This document shows positions 30,761 through 43,778 of a stretch of DNA of 64,000 nt, piece by piece. Source of the DNA: Thinopyrum elongatum (Eukaryota; Streptophyta; Magnoliopsida; Poales; Poaceae); the NCBI GenBank assembly GCA_011799875.1, contig CM022301.1, positions 11,117,570 to 11,181,569 of the forward strand. Reading direction: 5' to 3'. Each line of letters starts with the position of its first letter. The stretch's first letter is position 1. A model generated the notes under the pieces. That model was not told the origin of the DNA. It saw only the letters and a program-made list of their open reading frames with translations, and searched no databases. The position numbers and the translations under genes are program-made.

Positions 30761-33700
30761 CAGTTCTCTTCATTTTTGCTTTTTTGGACTGACACGCATT
30801 CATCCACTCCTCCTCAACCATTGCTGACGTGGCTTGTTCTGCCTTCCTCTTATCTTTCTCTAGCAATTCTGCATGCACTCTTCCAGTTTCTTGCTGAATA
30901 TTCTGCTGCTCCCAAGCTCTCTGCCTTGCTGCCTCTTGAGTTTGCAGAAATGATTGCTGCCTCTCAATCTCATCTGCTTGATTTATAAGAAAAAATGTCT
31001 CCTCTTCATCAAATCTGGTTTTGCATGATCTTTTTTCTCTTCAGCTATCATTTGTCTCTCTTCTGCCTTAAATCCTTTTGCCTCTTCAGTTTGTTTTTTC
31101 CTTAACTCCATAGCTTCTCTCCTCTTGTCTACCATGGCAAGTTTTCCTTTAGAGCTTTTTCTTTTTCTTTTCCTCACTAGCTTTCTTCCTCTCTTCTGCA
31201 GCAATTCTTTTTGCTTCAAGTGCAGCTTTCTTCTTCTCCTCTGCAGCTTGTTTCTTTGCTAGAAGTTCATCTTTCCTCTTCTAAGCAGACACCTTGATTT
31301 TCTCCTCTTCTTCTTTTAATTTTGCAATTGTTGCATCATACTTGGCCTGATCTGCTATCTCTCTTCTCTCAGTTGCAGCTCTAAGTCTGGCAATTGCAAC
31401 AACCTCTCTCTTCCTATGCACATCACCTATTTTTGTTGCTGTAGTAGGTTGAATTGGAGGCTGTGAGAGGGCTTGCTGCTGTATGAAAGCATTCTCAGGT
31501 AGTAGGCCTTGCACAACTTCCTCTCTCTGCCTTGATTCTCTCTACATTAGTTAACAATAGATCTAACTGTGGATGAATCAATACATGTTGTGTGCAAACA
31601 GAGGTTGTGCAAGCAGTTTTTAAACTTACTTCCTGTGTTAAAGTAGCTACTATCTCTGGATGATACAAAGGTTGGTCATGGTTAAGAACACCAGCTGTTT
31701 GAAGATTAATTTCCTGGAAAGAAGTAGTGCAGAAAGATTAATAATACATTACTTGCTGCTGTATGAGTAACAATTTTATTGTTTCTTGATCTGAAGATTA
31801 ATTTACCTGAGTAAGACCTATTGTTTCTTCATCTGAAGATGACACATCTGGCTATGCTCTAACCCTATTGCTTTTTGTTTTTTTCTTAGGCTTCAGCCCT
31901 AACTTCCAGTCCAAGCAACCAGTTATGTTATGACCAGCACCTCCACAATATCCACAATGGATGACTGCTCCTGCCTTATTGATCTTCACACCTCTCTTTC
32001 CCTGCTTCTCTTTTGGTTGTTGTATCCTATTCCTTTCCCTTCTTCCTTTCTTCTTCTAAAGAGGTGGTGGTATGATTTTTCTGCCATTCATCTTTTCCCA
32101 CTCAGTCACATCATTGCAAGGCATAATAATGTGCTCATATGCCTTGCAATAAGTTTCAATAGAATAACAAGAGTTCACCCTTGATTCTAGTGGTATTTTA
32201 TCATATCTAAGAACATAGACTCCATGAGAACATGGGATACCTGACAAGTCCCATCTTTTGCAGCTACACTTCTCCATCCTTGTGTCCACACTGAAGTCCA
32301 CACCTCTGTCATTTACTACAAACATTCCTCTTCCAGCTGGTGCAGCATGGCAAGTTCTTGCAAATTTAATATTCTTATCCAATTTCTTTCTTATCTTTGG
32401 ACAAATAGTACCATGCCACTTCAAAACTTCTTGTTGTTTTCCATAATTTCTTCCCATATTCTGGCCCTTGATCCTCTGGCACAAGCTTATGATTGGCATC
32501 TCCCTGGCCTCCAAGATGTACCTGTTGAACACTTCACAATTGTTATTCAGCAGCACATCACACTTTGGGAAATCATTTTGGTATGCCCTAACCCATGTTT
32601 TAGGATCCAACTCATCTAGCCAATCATGGGCCTCTTTGTTGAGAACTAACATGTGGTTCATATTTTCCCTAAACCTTCCCTCTGTAGTACTTCTAGCACA
32701 TTTCCATAGTTGGTTCTTTAAGGACTCTCCTTTGAAATTCTGTCATAGATGCCTCACACAGAATCTATGGAGTGAAAGAGGGAACAATTCCTTCACTGCC
32801 TTAATCAAACCCTACAAAAACATTGAAATTTCAAACATTAGAAACTTTATAAGCATTTGCATAATTTCTGACACATAAGAAAATAAACAAAAATGCAAAG
32901 GAATTACTTTTTACTTGTCAGACATGATGGTCCAAAGCTTTGTGCTATCTATGCCAAGATCTTGCTTCAATGCAGTCAAAAACCATCTCCAGGATTTTGT
33001 GTCTTCACTTTGCACTACAGCATGAGCCATAGGAAATATGCAATTATTGGGGTCCATTCCCACAGCACTTAAAAGAACACCTCCATATTGGGTCTTCAAG
33101 TGGCAACCATCAAGGAAAATAATAGGCGTACAAGCAGATAAGAACCCCCTCTTGCATGCATCAAATGAGAAGTAACATTTCTGAAATTGTCCCTCCTCTG
33201 AAAGTTCAACATAGAAAATACTCCCAGGATTTGATCTCCTCAGCTCATTTGCATAGTCCCACAACAAGTTATATTGTGCAATCTCATCTCCATATATTAT
33301 ATCATATGCAATCTTCCTAGCTCTCCCTAGCTTGCCCCTTTTAATTTTCATGTTCCAATCTTCTTGCACAAAACCTGCTAAGGCCTTCAATGTAATCTTC
33401 TCACATGACCTAATCTTGTCAACATATTTGTGAGCAATGTACCTAGCTGTAAAGGCTGTAACTTGCCACTTCTTCTCACAAGTATGCTGACCGTTGAATG
33501 TCTTCACCATTATTGAATTTGTCCTATTATCCCATGCATAGAGATACCAGGGACATCCTTTCTCACACTTTGCACCAATCCTTATTTTGTCATTCTTTGG
33601 GAATGTGATGTTCACACTCTCTTTGCAACTATACTCTCTAACTGCTTTCCTCAAGAGCTCCACTGAAGAGAACAATTGGCCTGCATGGAACTTAGGCTCA

Positions 33701-34173
33701 TGCATGTCTGCAATTGTAAAAGATTTGAAATTGAATTTCATTTAATGTTCATCTGAATCTGGAGCTTCCAATTCCTCATCTTCAGAGTTGCACTCTTCCA
33801 CCACCTTCTTCCCTTTCCTGTCTTGCAGTGGGTGTAGCTGCTCCTGCAACAATTCCTCATCCCCATCCTCCAAGTCATAGTCAGTGTTAATAATTTCAGG
33901 AATATAATCACTGTCAGAAGTATCTGAATCTGCATATTGTTCTTCCTCCTCTTCTATTTTTTGTCCTCTTGGTCTCAGTCTTACAAACAATTGGTCATGA
34001 CTCTGAATTTCATGACTTTCATCCACAACACTACAAGATGTATTTCTTTCATTCAGATCCCTTCTATCATGTGCACTGATTGCCTTCTTCATTGGACTGA
34101 AAACAATAGGAATTTGTGCTACTGGATTAGCCACAACATCATCCCATTCAGCTCCTCCTCCAGAAATGTGGCT

Positions 34174-35748
34174 TGCTACTTCTTGAGCTTGCGTTCGTTT
34201 TTCCCTTGAAGAGGAAAGGGTGATGTAGGAAAGTAGAGTAAGTATTTCCCTCAGCTTTTGAGAACCAAGGTATCAATCCAGTAGGAGACAATGCTCAAGT
34301 CACCGAATACCTGCACAAACAAACACCAACCTTGCACCCAACGTGATAAAGGGGTTGTCAATCCCTTAACGGTTATTTGCAACGTGAGATCTGATAGAGA
34401 TGATAAAAGGTAAAGTAATATTTTTGGTATTTTTGGTTTATGGAACGGAAAGTAAAGATTGCAAAGTAAAAGAAATAGGAAACAAAAATTATAGATCGGA
34501 AATTTATATGATGGAAAATAGACCCGGGGGCCATAGGTTTCACTAGAGGCTTCTCTCAAGATAGAAATTATTACGGTGGGTGAACAAATTACTGCCGAGC
34601 AATTGATAGAAAAGCGCAAAGTTATGACGATATCTAAGGCAATGATCATGAATATAGGCATCACGTCTGTGTCAAGTAGACCGAAACGATTCTGCATCTA
34701 CTACTATTACTCCACGCATCGACCGACTCCTGCCTACATCTAGAGTATTAAGTTCATAAGAACAGAGTAACGCATTAAGTAAGATGACATGATGTAGCGG
34801 GATAAACTCAAGCAATATGATGAAAACCCCATCTTTTTATCCTCGATGGCAACAATACAATATGTGCCTTGCTGCCCCTACTGTCACTGGGAAAGGACAC
34901 CGCAAGATTGAACCCAATGCTAAGCACTTCTCCCATTGCAAGAAAAACCAATCTAGTTGGCCAAACCAAATCAATAGTTCGAAGAGACTTGCAAAGATAT
35001 CAAATCATGCATATAAGAATTCAGAGAAGATTCAAATAATATTCATAGATAAGCTAATCATAAATCCACAATTCATCGGATCTCGGCAAACACACCGCAA
35101 AAGAGTATTACATCGAATAGATCTCTAAGAACATCGAGGAGAACTTTGTATTGAGAATCAAAGAGAGAGAAGAAGCCATCTAGCTACTAGCTATGGACCC
35201 GTAGGTCTGAAGTAAACTACTCACGCTTCATCGGAGAGGCAATGGTGTTGATATAGAAGCCCTCCGTGATCGAATCCCCCTCCGGCAGGATGCCGGAAAA
35301 GGCCCCAAGATGGGATCTCACGGGTACAGAAAGTTGCGGCGGTGGAGAAGTGGTTTTGTTGCCCCTGGATGTTTTTGGGGTATAAGAGTATATATAGGCA
35401 AAAGATCTAGGTCAGAGGGGCTACGAGGGGCCCACAAGGTCGGGGGGCGCGCCCTCCACCCTTGTGGCCGCCTCGCGGCTCTTCCGACTTGCACTCCAAG
35501 TCTCCTGGGTGTCTTCTGGTCCAAGAAAAATCATCGCGAAAGTTTTATTCCGTTTGGACTCCGTTTGGTATTCTTTTTCTGCAAAACTATAAAACAAGGA
35601 AAAAACAGAAACTGCCACTGGGCTCTAGGTTAATAGGTTAGTCCCAAAAATCATATAAAATAGCATATTAATGCATATAAAACATCCAAAATAGATAATA
35701 TAATAGGATGGAACAATAAAAAATTATAGATACGTTGGAGACGTATCA
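34174..35748 (-). repeat. Gypsy 3' LTR
   Basis: Near-identical to 40895-42483. It lacks a short C-rich insertion found at about 42172-42192 in the other LTR. Confidence 0.93.
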
Positions 35749-38576
35749 AGCATCCCCAAGCTTAATTCCTGCTCGTCCTCGAGTAGGTAAATGATGAAAA
35801 CAGAATTTTTGATGTGGAATGCTACCTAACATATTTATCCGTGCAATTCTCTTTATTGTGGCATGAATGTTCAGATCCGTAAGATTCAAAACAAAAGTTT
35901 AATATTGACATAAAAAACAATAATACTTCAAGCATACTAACAAAATAATTATTTCTTCTCAAAATAACATAGCCAAAGAAAGCTTGTCCCTACAAAATCA
36001 TATGGTCTGGCTATGCTCCATCTTCATCACACAAAATATTTAAATCATGCACAACCCCGATGACAAGCCAAGCAATTGTTTCATACTTTTGACGTTCTCA
36101 AACTTTTTCAACTTTCACGCAATACATGAGCGTGAGCCATGGACATAGCACTATAGGTGGAATAGACGGTGGTTGTGGAGAAGACAAAAAAGAGGAGATA
36201 GTCTCACATCAACTAGGCGTATCAACGGGCTATGGAGATGCCCATTAATAGATATCAATGTGAGTGAGTAGGGATTGCCATGTAACGGATGCACTAGAGC
36301 TATAAGTTTATGAAAGCTCAAAAAGAAAACTAAGTGGGTGTGCATCCAACTTGCTTGCTCACGAAGACCTAGGGCGTTTTGAGGAAGCCCATCATTGGAA
36401 TATACAAGCCAAGTTCTATAATGAAAAATCCCCACTAGTATATGAAAGTGATATCATAGGAGACTCTCTATCATGAAGATCATGGTGCTACTTTGAAGCA
36501 CAAGTGTGGCAAAGAGGATAGTAACATTGTCCCTTCTCTCTTTTCTCTCATTTTTTATGGGCCTTCTTTCATTTTTTGGCCTCTTTTTTTATTTATTTAT
36601 TTTTCGTCCGGAGTCTCATCCCGACTTGTGGGGGAATCATAGTCTCCATCATCCTTTCCTCACATGGGACAATGCTCTAATAATGAAGACCATCACACTT
36701 TTATTTACTTACAACTCAAAATTTACAACTTGATGCTAGAACAAGATATGACTCTATATGAATGCCTCCGGCGGTGTACCGGGATGTGCAATGAATCAAG
36801 AGCAACATGTATAAAAATATGATGAACGGTGGCTTTGCCACAAATATGATGTCAACTATATGATCATGCAAAGCAATATGACAATGATGAAGCGTGTCAT
36901 AATAACGGAACGGTGGAAAGTTGCATGGCAATATATCTCGGAATGGCTATGTAAATGCCATAATAGGTAGGTATGGTGGCTGTTTTGAGGAAGGATATGT
37001 GGTGGGTTTATGGCACCGGCGAAAGTTGCGCAGTACAAGAGAGGCTAGCAATGGCGGAGAGGTGAGAGTGCGTATAGTCCATGGACTCAACATTAGTCAT
37101 AAAGAACTCATATACTTATTGCAAAAATCTATTAATCATCGAAACAAAGTATTACGCGCATGCTCCTAGGGGGATAGATTGGTAGGAAAAGACCATCGCT
37201 CGTCCCCGACCGCCACTCATAAGGAAGACAATCAAAAAATAAATCATGCTCCGACTTCATCACATAACGGTTCACCATACGTGCATGCTACGGGACTCAC
37301 AAACTTTAATACAAGTATTTCTCAAATTCACAACTATTCACTAGCATGACTCTAATATCACCATCTTCATATCTCAAAACAATCATAAGGAATCAAACTT
37401 CTCATAGTATTCAATGCACTATATATGAAAGTTTTTATTATATCCCTCTTGGATGCCTATCATATTAGGACTAGTTTTATAACCAAAGCAAATTACCATG
37501 CTGTTTTAAAGACTCTCAAAATAATATAAGTGAAGTGCGAGAGTTCATCAATTTCTATAAAATAAAATCACCGCCGTGCTCTAAAAAGATATAAGTGAAG
37601 CACTAGAGCAAATTTGCTTAGCTCAAAAGATATAAGTGAAGCACATAGAGCATTCTAATAAATCACAATTCATGCGTGTCTCTCTCAAAAGGTGTGTAAA
37701 GCAAGGATGATTGTGGCAAACTAAAAAGCAAAGACTCAAATCATACAAGACGCTCCAAGCAAAACACATATCATGTGGTGAATAAAAATATAACCTCAAG
37801 TAAAGTTACCGATAGACGAAGACGAAAGAGGGGATGCCTTCCCGGGGCATCCCCAAGCTTAGGCTTTTTGACATCCTTGAATATTACCTTGGGGTGCCTT
37901 GGGCATCCCCAAGCTTAGGCTCTTGCCACTCCTTATTCCATAGTCCATCAAATCCTTACCCAAAAACTTGAAAACTTCACAACACAAAACTCAACAGAAA
38001 TTCTCATAAGCTCCGTTAGTATAAGAAAATAAATCACCACTTTTGGTACTGTTGTGAACTCATTATTTATTTATATTGGTGTAATATCTACTGTATTCCA
38101 ACTTTTCCATGGTTCATACCCCCCGATACTAGCCATAGATTCATCAAAATAAGTAAACAACACATAAAAAACAGAATCTGACAAAAACAGAACAGTCTGC
38201 GAATATCTGAATTGTTCTAATACTTCTGTAATTTCAAAAATTCTTAAAAATTAGGAAAACATAGGAAATTCGTATATAAATCTTGTGTAAAAAATTCAGA
38301 GTTATTCCATGCTCCAGTGAATTTAAACAATTCTGGGACTGGACGCAAAAGTTTCTGTTTTTTAGCAGGATCAAATCAACTATCACCGTAAGCCATCCCA
38401 AAGGTCTTACTTGGCACAAACACTAATTAAAACACAAAACCACATCTAACCAGAGGCTAGATGAAATATTTATTGCAAAACTGAACCTAAAAAGAAAAAA
38501 CAAAAATAAAATTGGGTTGCCTCCCAACAAGCGCTATTGTTTAACGCCCTTAGCTAGGCATAAAACACAAATAGAT
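35749..38576 (-). other. Non-coding part of the Gypsy interior
   Basis: Reading leftward after the protease, no polymerase or integrase motif appears in any frame. It holds recurring AAAAGATATAAGTGAAGCAC words (about 37590-37640) and a repeated GGCATCCCCAAGCTTAGGCT phrase (about 37845 and 37901). Much of it reappears inverted at 49650-51689. Confidence 0.75.
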
Positions 38577-39158
38577 CTAAGTATTATCATCTTTGGCATG
38601 CAATCCATACGTGGCTCTCATAATAGATTCATAAGGCAATTTAATTTTCTTTATAGGGAAGTGTTCCATGCCTTTCCTGAATGGAAATTGGAATCTAATA
38701 TTTCCTTCTTTCATATCAATAATTGCACCAATCGTTCTAAGGAAAGGTCTACCAAGAATAATAGGACATGTAGGATTGCAATCTATATCAAGAACAATGA
38801 AATCTATGGGCACATAATTCCTATTCACAACAATAAGAACATCATTAATTCTTCCCATAGGTTTCTTAATAGTGGAGTCCGCAAGATGCAAATTTAAGGA
38901 ACAATCATCAAATTCACGGAAACCTAACACATCACATAAAGTTTTCAGAATTGTGGAAACACTAGCACCCAAATCACACAAAGCATAGCATTCATAATCT
39001 TTAATCTTAATCTTAATAGTAGGTTCCCACTCATCATAAAGTTTTCTAGGAATAGAAACTTCCAAATTAAGCTTTTCTTCATAAGATTGCATCATAGCAT
39101 CAACGATATGTTTAGTAAAAGCTTTGTTTTGATTATAAGCATGAGGAGAATTCAACAT
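38577..39158 (-). CDS. Gypsy aspartic protease region
   Basis: About 193 residues. The retropepsin motif is YALCDLGASVSTI (DLGAS instead of the usual DTG/DSG), followed by an IILGRPFLRTIGAIID block typical of plant gag-asp proteases. It is in the same frame as gag upstream, separated by one TAA codon at 39162-39164 (SLL stop SMLNS), so gag and protease were probably one reading frame. Confidence 0.85.
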   Translation of the reverse strand: MLNSPHAYNQNKAFTKHIVDAMMQSYEEKLNLEVSIPRKLYDEWEPTIKIKIKDYECYALCDLGASVSTILKTLCDVLGFREFDDCSLNLHLADSTIKKPMGRINDVLIVVNRNYVPIDFIVLDIDCNPTCPIILGRPFLRTIGAIIDMKEGNIRFQFPFRKGMEHFPIKKIKLPYESIMRATYGLHAKDDNT

Positions 39159-39161
39159 GGA

Positions 39162-40708
39162 TTACAACAAGGAAATACAATCTATTAAAGAGCAATTATC
39201 ATAATTAAAGTCCTTGAAATCCAAAATAGTGGGTTCATTGCTATCTAAAGTTTTGACCTCTCCAATCCCACTTTTATCAATTTTTGCATCAAGATCTAAA
39301 AACTCCGAATCATTGGGATGCCTTCTAACTAAAGTTGACTCATCTCCAGTCCCATCTTTATCAAGATTTACATTGGAAAACAAAGATTCAATAGGAGTCA
39401 CATCAATCACTTTAAGATCTTCATCATTATTCTCACGGAAACTAGAAGAACACGTTTTTATGAACCAATCTTTTTTAGCGCGCATCTTAGCGGTTCTTTC
39501 TTTGCACTCATCAATGAAAATTCTCATGGCTTTGAGAGACTCATTGATATCATGCTTAGGTGGAATAGATCTAAGTTTCAAAGAATCAACATCAAGAGAA
39601 ATTCTATCCACGTTCCTAGCCAAATCATCAATCTTAAGCAATTTTTCTTCAATCAAAGCATTGAAATTCTTTTGCGAACTTATAAATTCTTTAACACTAT
39701 TCTCAAATTCAGAGGGTATCTTATTATAATTTCCATAAGAATTGTTGTAGGAATTACCATAATTATTAGAGGAATTACTAGGAAACGGACTAGGATTAAA
39801 ATTACCTCTATACGCGTTATTACCAAAATTGTTCCTACCAACAAAATTCACATCCATAGATTCGTTATTGTTTTCAATCAAAGTAGACAAAGGCATATCA
39901 TTAGGATCAATAGGAGCACTCTTATTAGCAAATAATTTCATAAGTTCATCCATCTTTCCACTCAAAACATTGATTTCTTCAATCACATGCACTTTTTTAC
40001 TAGTGGAAGATCTTTCGGTATGCCATTGAGAATAATTGACCATAATATTATCTAGGAGTTTAGTAGCTTCTCCTAACGTAATTTCCATAAAAGTACCTCC
40101 CGCGGCCGAATCTAAAAGATTTCTAGAAGCAAAATTCAATCCGGCATATTTTTTTGTATAATCATCCACAAATTCAAACCATGAGTAGGGCAATTTCGTA
40201 TCATCAATTTCATCCTCTCCCAAGATTGTGCAACATGTTCATGAGCAAGTTGCTTAAAATTCATAATATCGTTCCTAAGGGAGATAATCTTAGCGGGAGG
40301 AAAATACTTGGAAATAAAAGCATCTTTACACTTATTCGATGAATCAATACTATTTTTAGGCAAAGATGAAAACCAAGTTTTAGCACGATCTCGAAGTGAG
40401 AACGGAAATAACTTCAACTTACCAATATCATTATCCACATCTTTTTTCTTTTGCATATCACACAAATCAACGAAATTATTAAGATGGGATGCGGCATCTT
40501 CATTGGGAAGGCCGGAAAATTGATCTTTCATAACAAGATTCAGCAAAGCGGTATTAATTTCACAAGATTCCACATTAGTAGCAGGAGCAATCGGAGTACT
40601 AATAAAATCATTATTATTGGTGTTGAAAAAATCACACAATTTGGTATTCTCTTGAGTCATCGTGACAAAGCAAGCAATCCAACACACGAGCACGCAAAAA
40701 GCAAACAA
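39162..40708 (-). pseudogene. Gypsy gag, one frameshift
   Basis: The first part (40136-40708) holds the gag core: LNNFVDLCDMQKK, LKLFPFSLRDRAKTWFSSLP and AHEHVAQSWERMKLMIRNCP. The frame changes at a run of seven T (plus strand, 40149-40155) and continues as YAGLNFASRNLLDSAAGGTF, then a Lys-rich coiled region (39162-40223). Gag forms the particle shell of the retrotransposon. The homopolymer run suggests a simple indel, although a slippery site is conceivable. A nonsense codon ends it just before the protease. Confidence 0.85.
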
Positions 40709-40894
40709 AGAAGACGAACGGAAGAGGAGCGAAGAAAAGGCGAATTTTTTTGAAAATCGTTTAAGAAGTGGGGGAGAGGAAAACGAGAGTCGAATGGCAA
40801 ATAATGTAATGCGAGGGAGAAGAGTTTATGATGGGTACTTGGTATGTCTTGGTTTGGCGTAGATCTCCCCGGCAACGACGCCAGAAATTCTTCC

Positions 40895-42483
40895 TGCTAC
40901 TTCTTGAGCTTGCGTTGGTTTTTCCCTTGAAGAGAAAAGGGTGATGCAGCAAAGTAGAGTAAGTATTTCCCTCAACTTTTGAGAACCAAATCTAGTAGGA
41001 GATAACGCTCAAGTCACCGAATACCTGCACAAACAAACACCAACCTTGCACCCAACGCGATAAAGGGGTTGTCAATCCCTTAACGGTTATTTGCAACGTG
41101 AGATCTGATAGAGATGATAAATGGTAAAGTAATATTTTTGGTATTTTTGGTTTATGGAACGGAAAGTAAAGATTGCAAAGTAAAAGAAATAGGAAACGGA
41201 AATTGTAGATCGGAAACTTATATGATGGAAAGTAGACCCGGGGGCCATAGGTTTCACTAGAGGCTTCTCTCAAGATAGAAATTATTATGGTGGGTGAACA
41301 AATTACTGCCGAGCAATTGATAGAAAAGCGCAAAGTTATGACGATATCTAAGGCAATGATCATGAATATAGGCATCACGTCCGTGTCAAGTAGACCGAAA
41401 TGATTCTGCATCTACTACTATTACTCCACACATCGACTGACTCCTGCCTACATCTAGAGTATTAAGTTCATAGGAACAGAGTAACGCATTAAGTAAGATG
41501 ACATGATGTAGCGGGATAAACTCAAGCAATATGATGAAAACCCCATCTTTTTATCCTCGATGGCAACAATACAATACGTGCCTTGCTGCCCCTACTGTCA
41601 CTGGGAAAGGACACCGCAAGATTGAACCCAAAGCTAAGCACTTCTCCCATTGCAAGAAAAACCAATCTAGTTGGCCAAATCAAATCGATAGTTCGAAGAG
41701 ACTTGCAAAGATATCAAATCATGCATATAAGAATTCAGAGAAGATTCAAATAATATTCATAGATAAGCTGATGATAAATCCACAATTCATCGGATCTCGG
41801 CAAACACACCGCAAAAGAGTATTACATCGAATAGATCTCCAAGAACATCGAGGAGAACTTTGTATTGAGAATCAAAGAGAGAGAAGAAGCCATCTAGCTA
41901 CTAGCTATGGACCCGTAGGTCTGAAGTAAACTACTCACGCTTCATCGAAGAGGCAATGGTGTTGATGTAGAAGCCCTCCGTGATCGAATCCCCCTCCGGC
42001 AGGATGCCGGAAAAGGCCCCAAGATGGGATCTCACGGGTACAGAAGGTTGCGGCAGTGGAGAAGTGGTTTTGTTGCCCCCCTGGATGTTTTTGGGGTATA
42101 AGAGTATATATAGGCAAAAGATCTAGGTCAAAGGGGCTACGAGGGGCCCACAAGGTCGGGGGGCGCGCCCTACCCCCCTGGGCGCCCCCTCCACCCTTGT
42201 GGCCGCCTCGCGGCTCTTCCGACTTGCACTCCAAGTCTCCTAGGTGTCTTCTGGTCCAAGAAAAATCATCGCAAAAGTTTTATTCTGTTTGGACTCCGTT
42301 TGGTATTCCTTTTCTGCAAAACTCTAAAATAAGGAAAAAACAGAAACTGGCACTAGGCTCTAGATTAATAGGTTAGTCCCAAAAATCATATAAAATAGCA
42401 TATTAATGCATATAAAACATCCAAAACAGATAATATAATAGTATGGAACAATCAAAAATTATAGATACGTTGGAGACGTATCA
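40895..42483 (-). repeat. Gypsy 5' LTR
   Basis: Pairs with 34174-35748. For this minus-strand element it is the promoter-bearing LTR. Confidence 0.93.
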
Positions 42484-43249
42484 TGGCTATCTAAATGATC
42501 GAGGTATATCATTTGAAAATGGTGCCCTTGATTTAGTGTTAGATACATACAATCTACATCAGTATCATTCGCCAAAAACCTAGCACCACCTTCATTAAGC
42601 TAACAACCAGGGGGCAACCAATACATATCAATTCTACCTTTCTTTTCATAACCCAAGTGCTAACTATTTCTTCAAACATTTTGTAATATGCCCTGTCCAC
42701 ATGACAGTAATCATAGCAAACCTTTTGTCCATACAAATAGCACTTATTCTGCCCACTGCCAAAGAAAAAGCCACCACAAATCACCTCAACAGTGAACAAC
42801 CCACCCTGCTTTTCTGCAAAAAAATTCAGTGAAAGTTCAAGCTTTATTTCGTACTGTACCAAAACCCTAGCAATTTTTTCCCCAAAGTGCAGGAAATAGA
42901 CATAAACAAATGTCATAATATGTGCAAACGACCTAATTAGAACTAACATGAAGATTTTGGGCCAAAACACGTCTCTGCGTTGTTCGGCGACGAAACAAAC
43001 CGTAGGTCGGAGCCGCCTCGCCATCGGGCCACCATCGAGGGCCCTCCATCACCGCCGAACTTTGTCCTATGGGTTGCGGAGCCATTGCTGTCGCTTCCTC
43101 CGCCGCAGGAACTACCATCGAAAGGCCACCGGGTTGCCGATCATCCATCGCTGCAACCTCTTGTACTACTCTACTTTCTCCTCTGATTTTAGTTCGGGAA
43201 GAGAAGGAGAAGGGGAACGATCGAGAAGAGACAGGGAGACGGGGGGTGG

Positions 43250-43490
43250 AGTGCAAAATTACCACTGCTCGCGTACTGGCAGGTGGGCTCTGTGCTGATT
43301 GCTGGGGCCCGTGCTGATGGGAGGGCCCCGCGCTGATGTGGCATACGGGCTAATACACTAGACGTAGGCAACGTATAGAGTCAGGACTGGCTGTCCAAGA
43401 TTCAAGATCGTAGTGAGGACGTATTTCCGTGTATCAGGACTGTGTCTGATCACTTCTCAACTTCAAGGACCGAGTCGTGCAATTATCCTC
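43250..43490 (-). repeat. MULE right terminal inverted repeat
   Basis: Inverted partner of 28804-29045. It lies upstream of the transposase reading frames, as expected for a MURA promoter. Confidence 0.85.
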
Positions 43491-43778
43491 GCACTTGTAT
43501 GGAAGTTTTTCTAAGACTATCAGAGCATCTCCAACAGGTGCGCTATCTTAGCCGCGCGCTCGAAAATACCACTTTATTGCGTGCGGGGCCGAAACGGGCA
43601 CTCCAGCAGCCGCGCAATAAACTTGTTCAGCGCGCGGAGGAAAACGGTATCTCGCGTGGTGTATTTGCTACGCCAGCTCCCGCACGCTGGATAGCGACGA
43701 TTCACGCAAGAGCGACAGACTGCCGCCCTGACCTCTCCGGCCGCCTCGCCCCGCGCCGCCACCAACAAAATTCCACCG

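Larger units (their letters stand above)
34174..42483 (-). mobile_element. Full-length Gypsy LTR retrotransposon, gag-protease only
   Basis: LTRs at 34174-35748 and 40895-42483 (about 1.58 kb) have termini TGATACGTCTCCAACGTATC and TAGCA. A perfect 5-bp duplication TGGCT lies at 34169-34173 and 42484-42488. Leader sequence TGGCGTCGTTGCCGGGG (minus) sits beside the right LTR. Gag and an aspartic protease are encoded (38577-40708), but no reverse transcriptase, RNase H or integrase is found in the remaining 2.8 kb. It must have moved in trans. It sits inside the transposase gene of the MULE. The family is abundant in Triticeae; I do not name it. Confidence 0.93.
30983..42910 (-). pseudogene. MURA-type transposase, broken and split by a Gypsy insertion
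   Basis: The gene reads leftward. The N-terminal part (about 42818-42484) has GGLFTVEVICGGFFFG and DYCHVDR, typical of MULE N-termini, with frameshifts. It crosses the Gypsy target site in frame (HLDSH into ISGGGAEWDD) to 34173, then an acidic region (33742-34134), a DNA-binding and catalytic core (32911-33741) with FHAGQLFSSVELLRKAVREY, CEKGCPWYLYAW, IIFLDGCHLKTQYGGVLLSA and WRWFLTALKQDLGI, an intron (about 32814-32907), and a C-terminal part (32056-32661) with SWIM finger CSCKRWDLSGIPCSH. A zinc knuckle HCGYCGGAGHNITGC and Lys/Glu-rich tails follow (30983-32050). In-frame stops at 33742-33744, near 32909 and near 32748 disable it. Confidence 0.85.
28804..43490 (-). mobile_element. Mutator-like element (MULE) with long terminal inverted repeats
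   Basis: Ends of about 240 bp are inverted copies: left GAGATAATTGCACG, AGAAGTGATC, GGAAATACGTCCTCACTACG, CAGCCCGTATG; the right end reads the same inward from 43490. The 9-bp target duplication is ACACTTGTA (28795-28803) and GCACTTGTA (43491-43499), 8 of 9 identical. It carries a broken MURA-type transposase on the minus strand and a second ORF on the plus strand near the left end. An 8.3-kb Gypsy element is nested inside. Without it the MULE is about 6.4 kb. Confidence 0.9.

Noticed and set aside
34817..35128. Plus-strand frames inside the Gypsy LTRs (also 41531-41929)
   Set aside because: They are antisense to the element and duplicated only because the LTR is duplicated.
39214..39935. 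Long plus-strand frames opposite gag
   Set aside because: Antisense shadows of gag; no family match.
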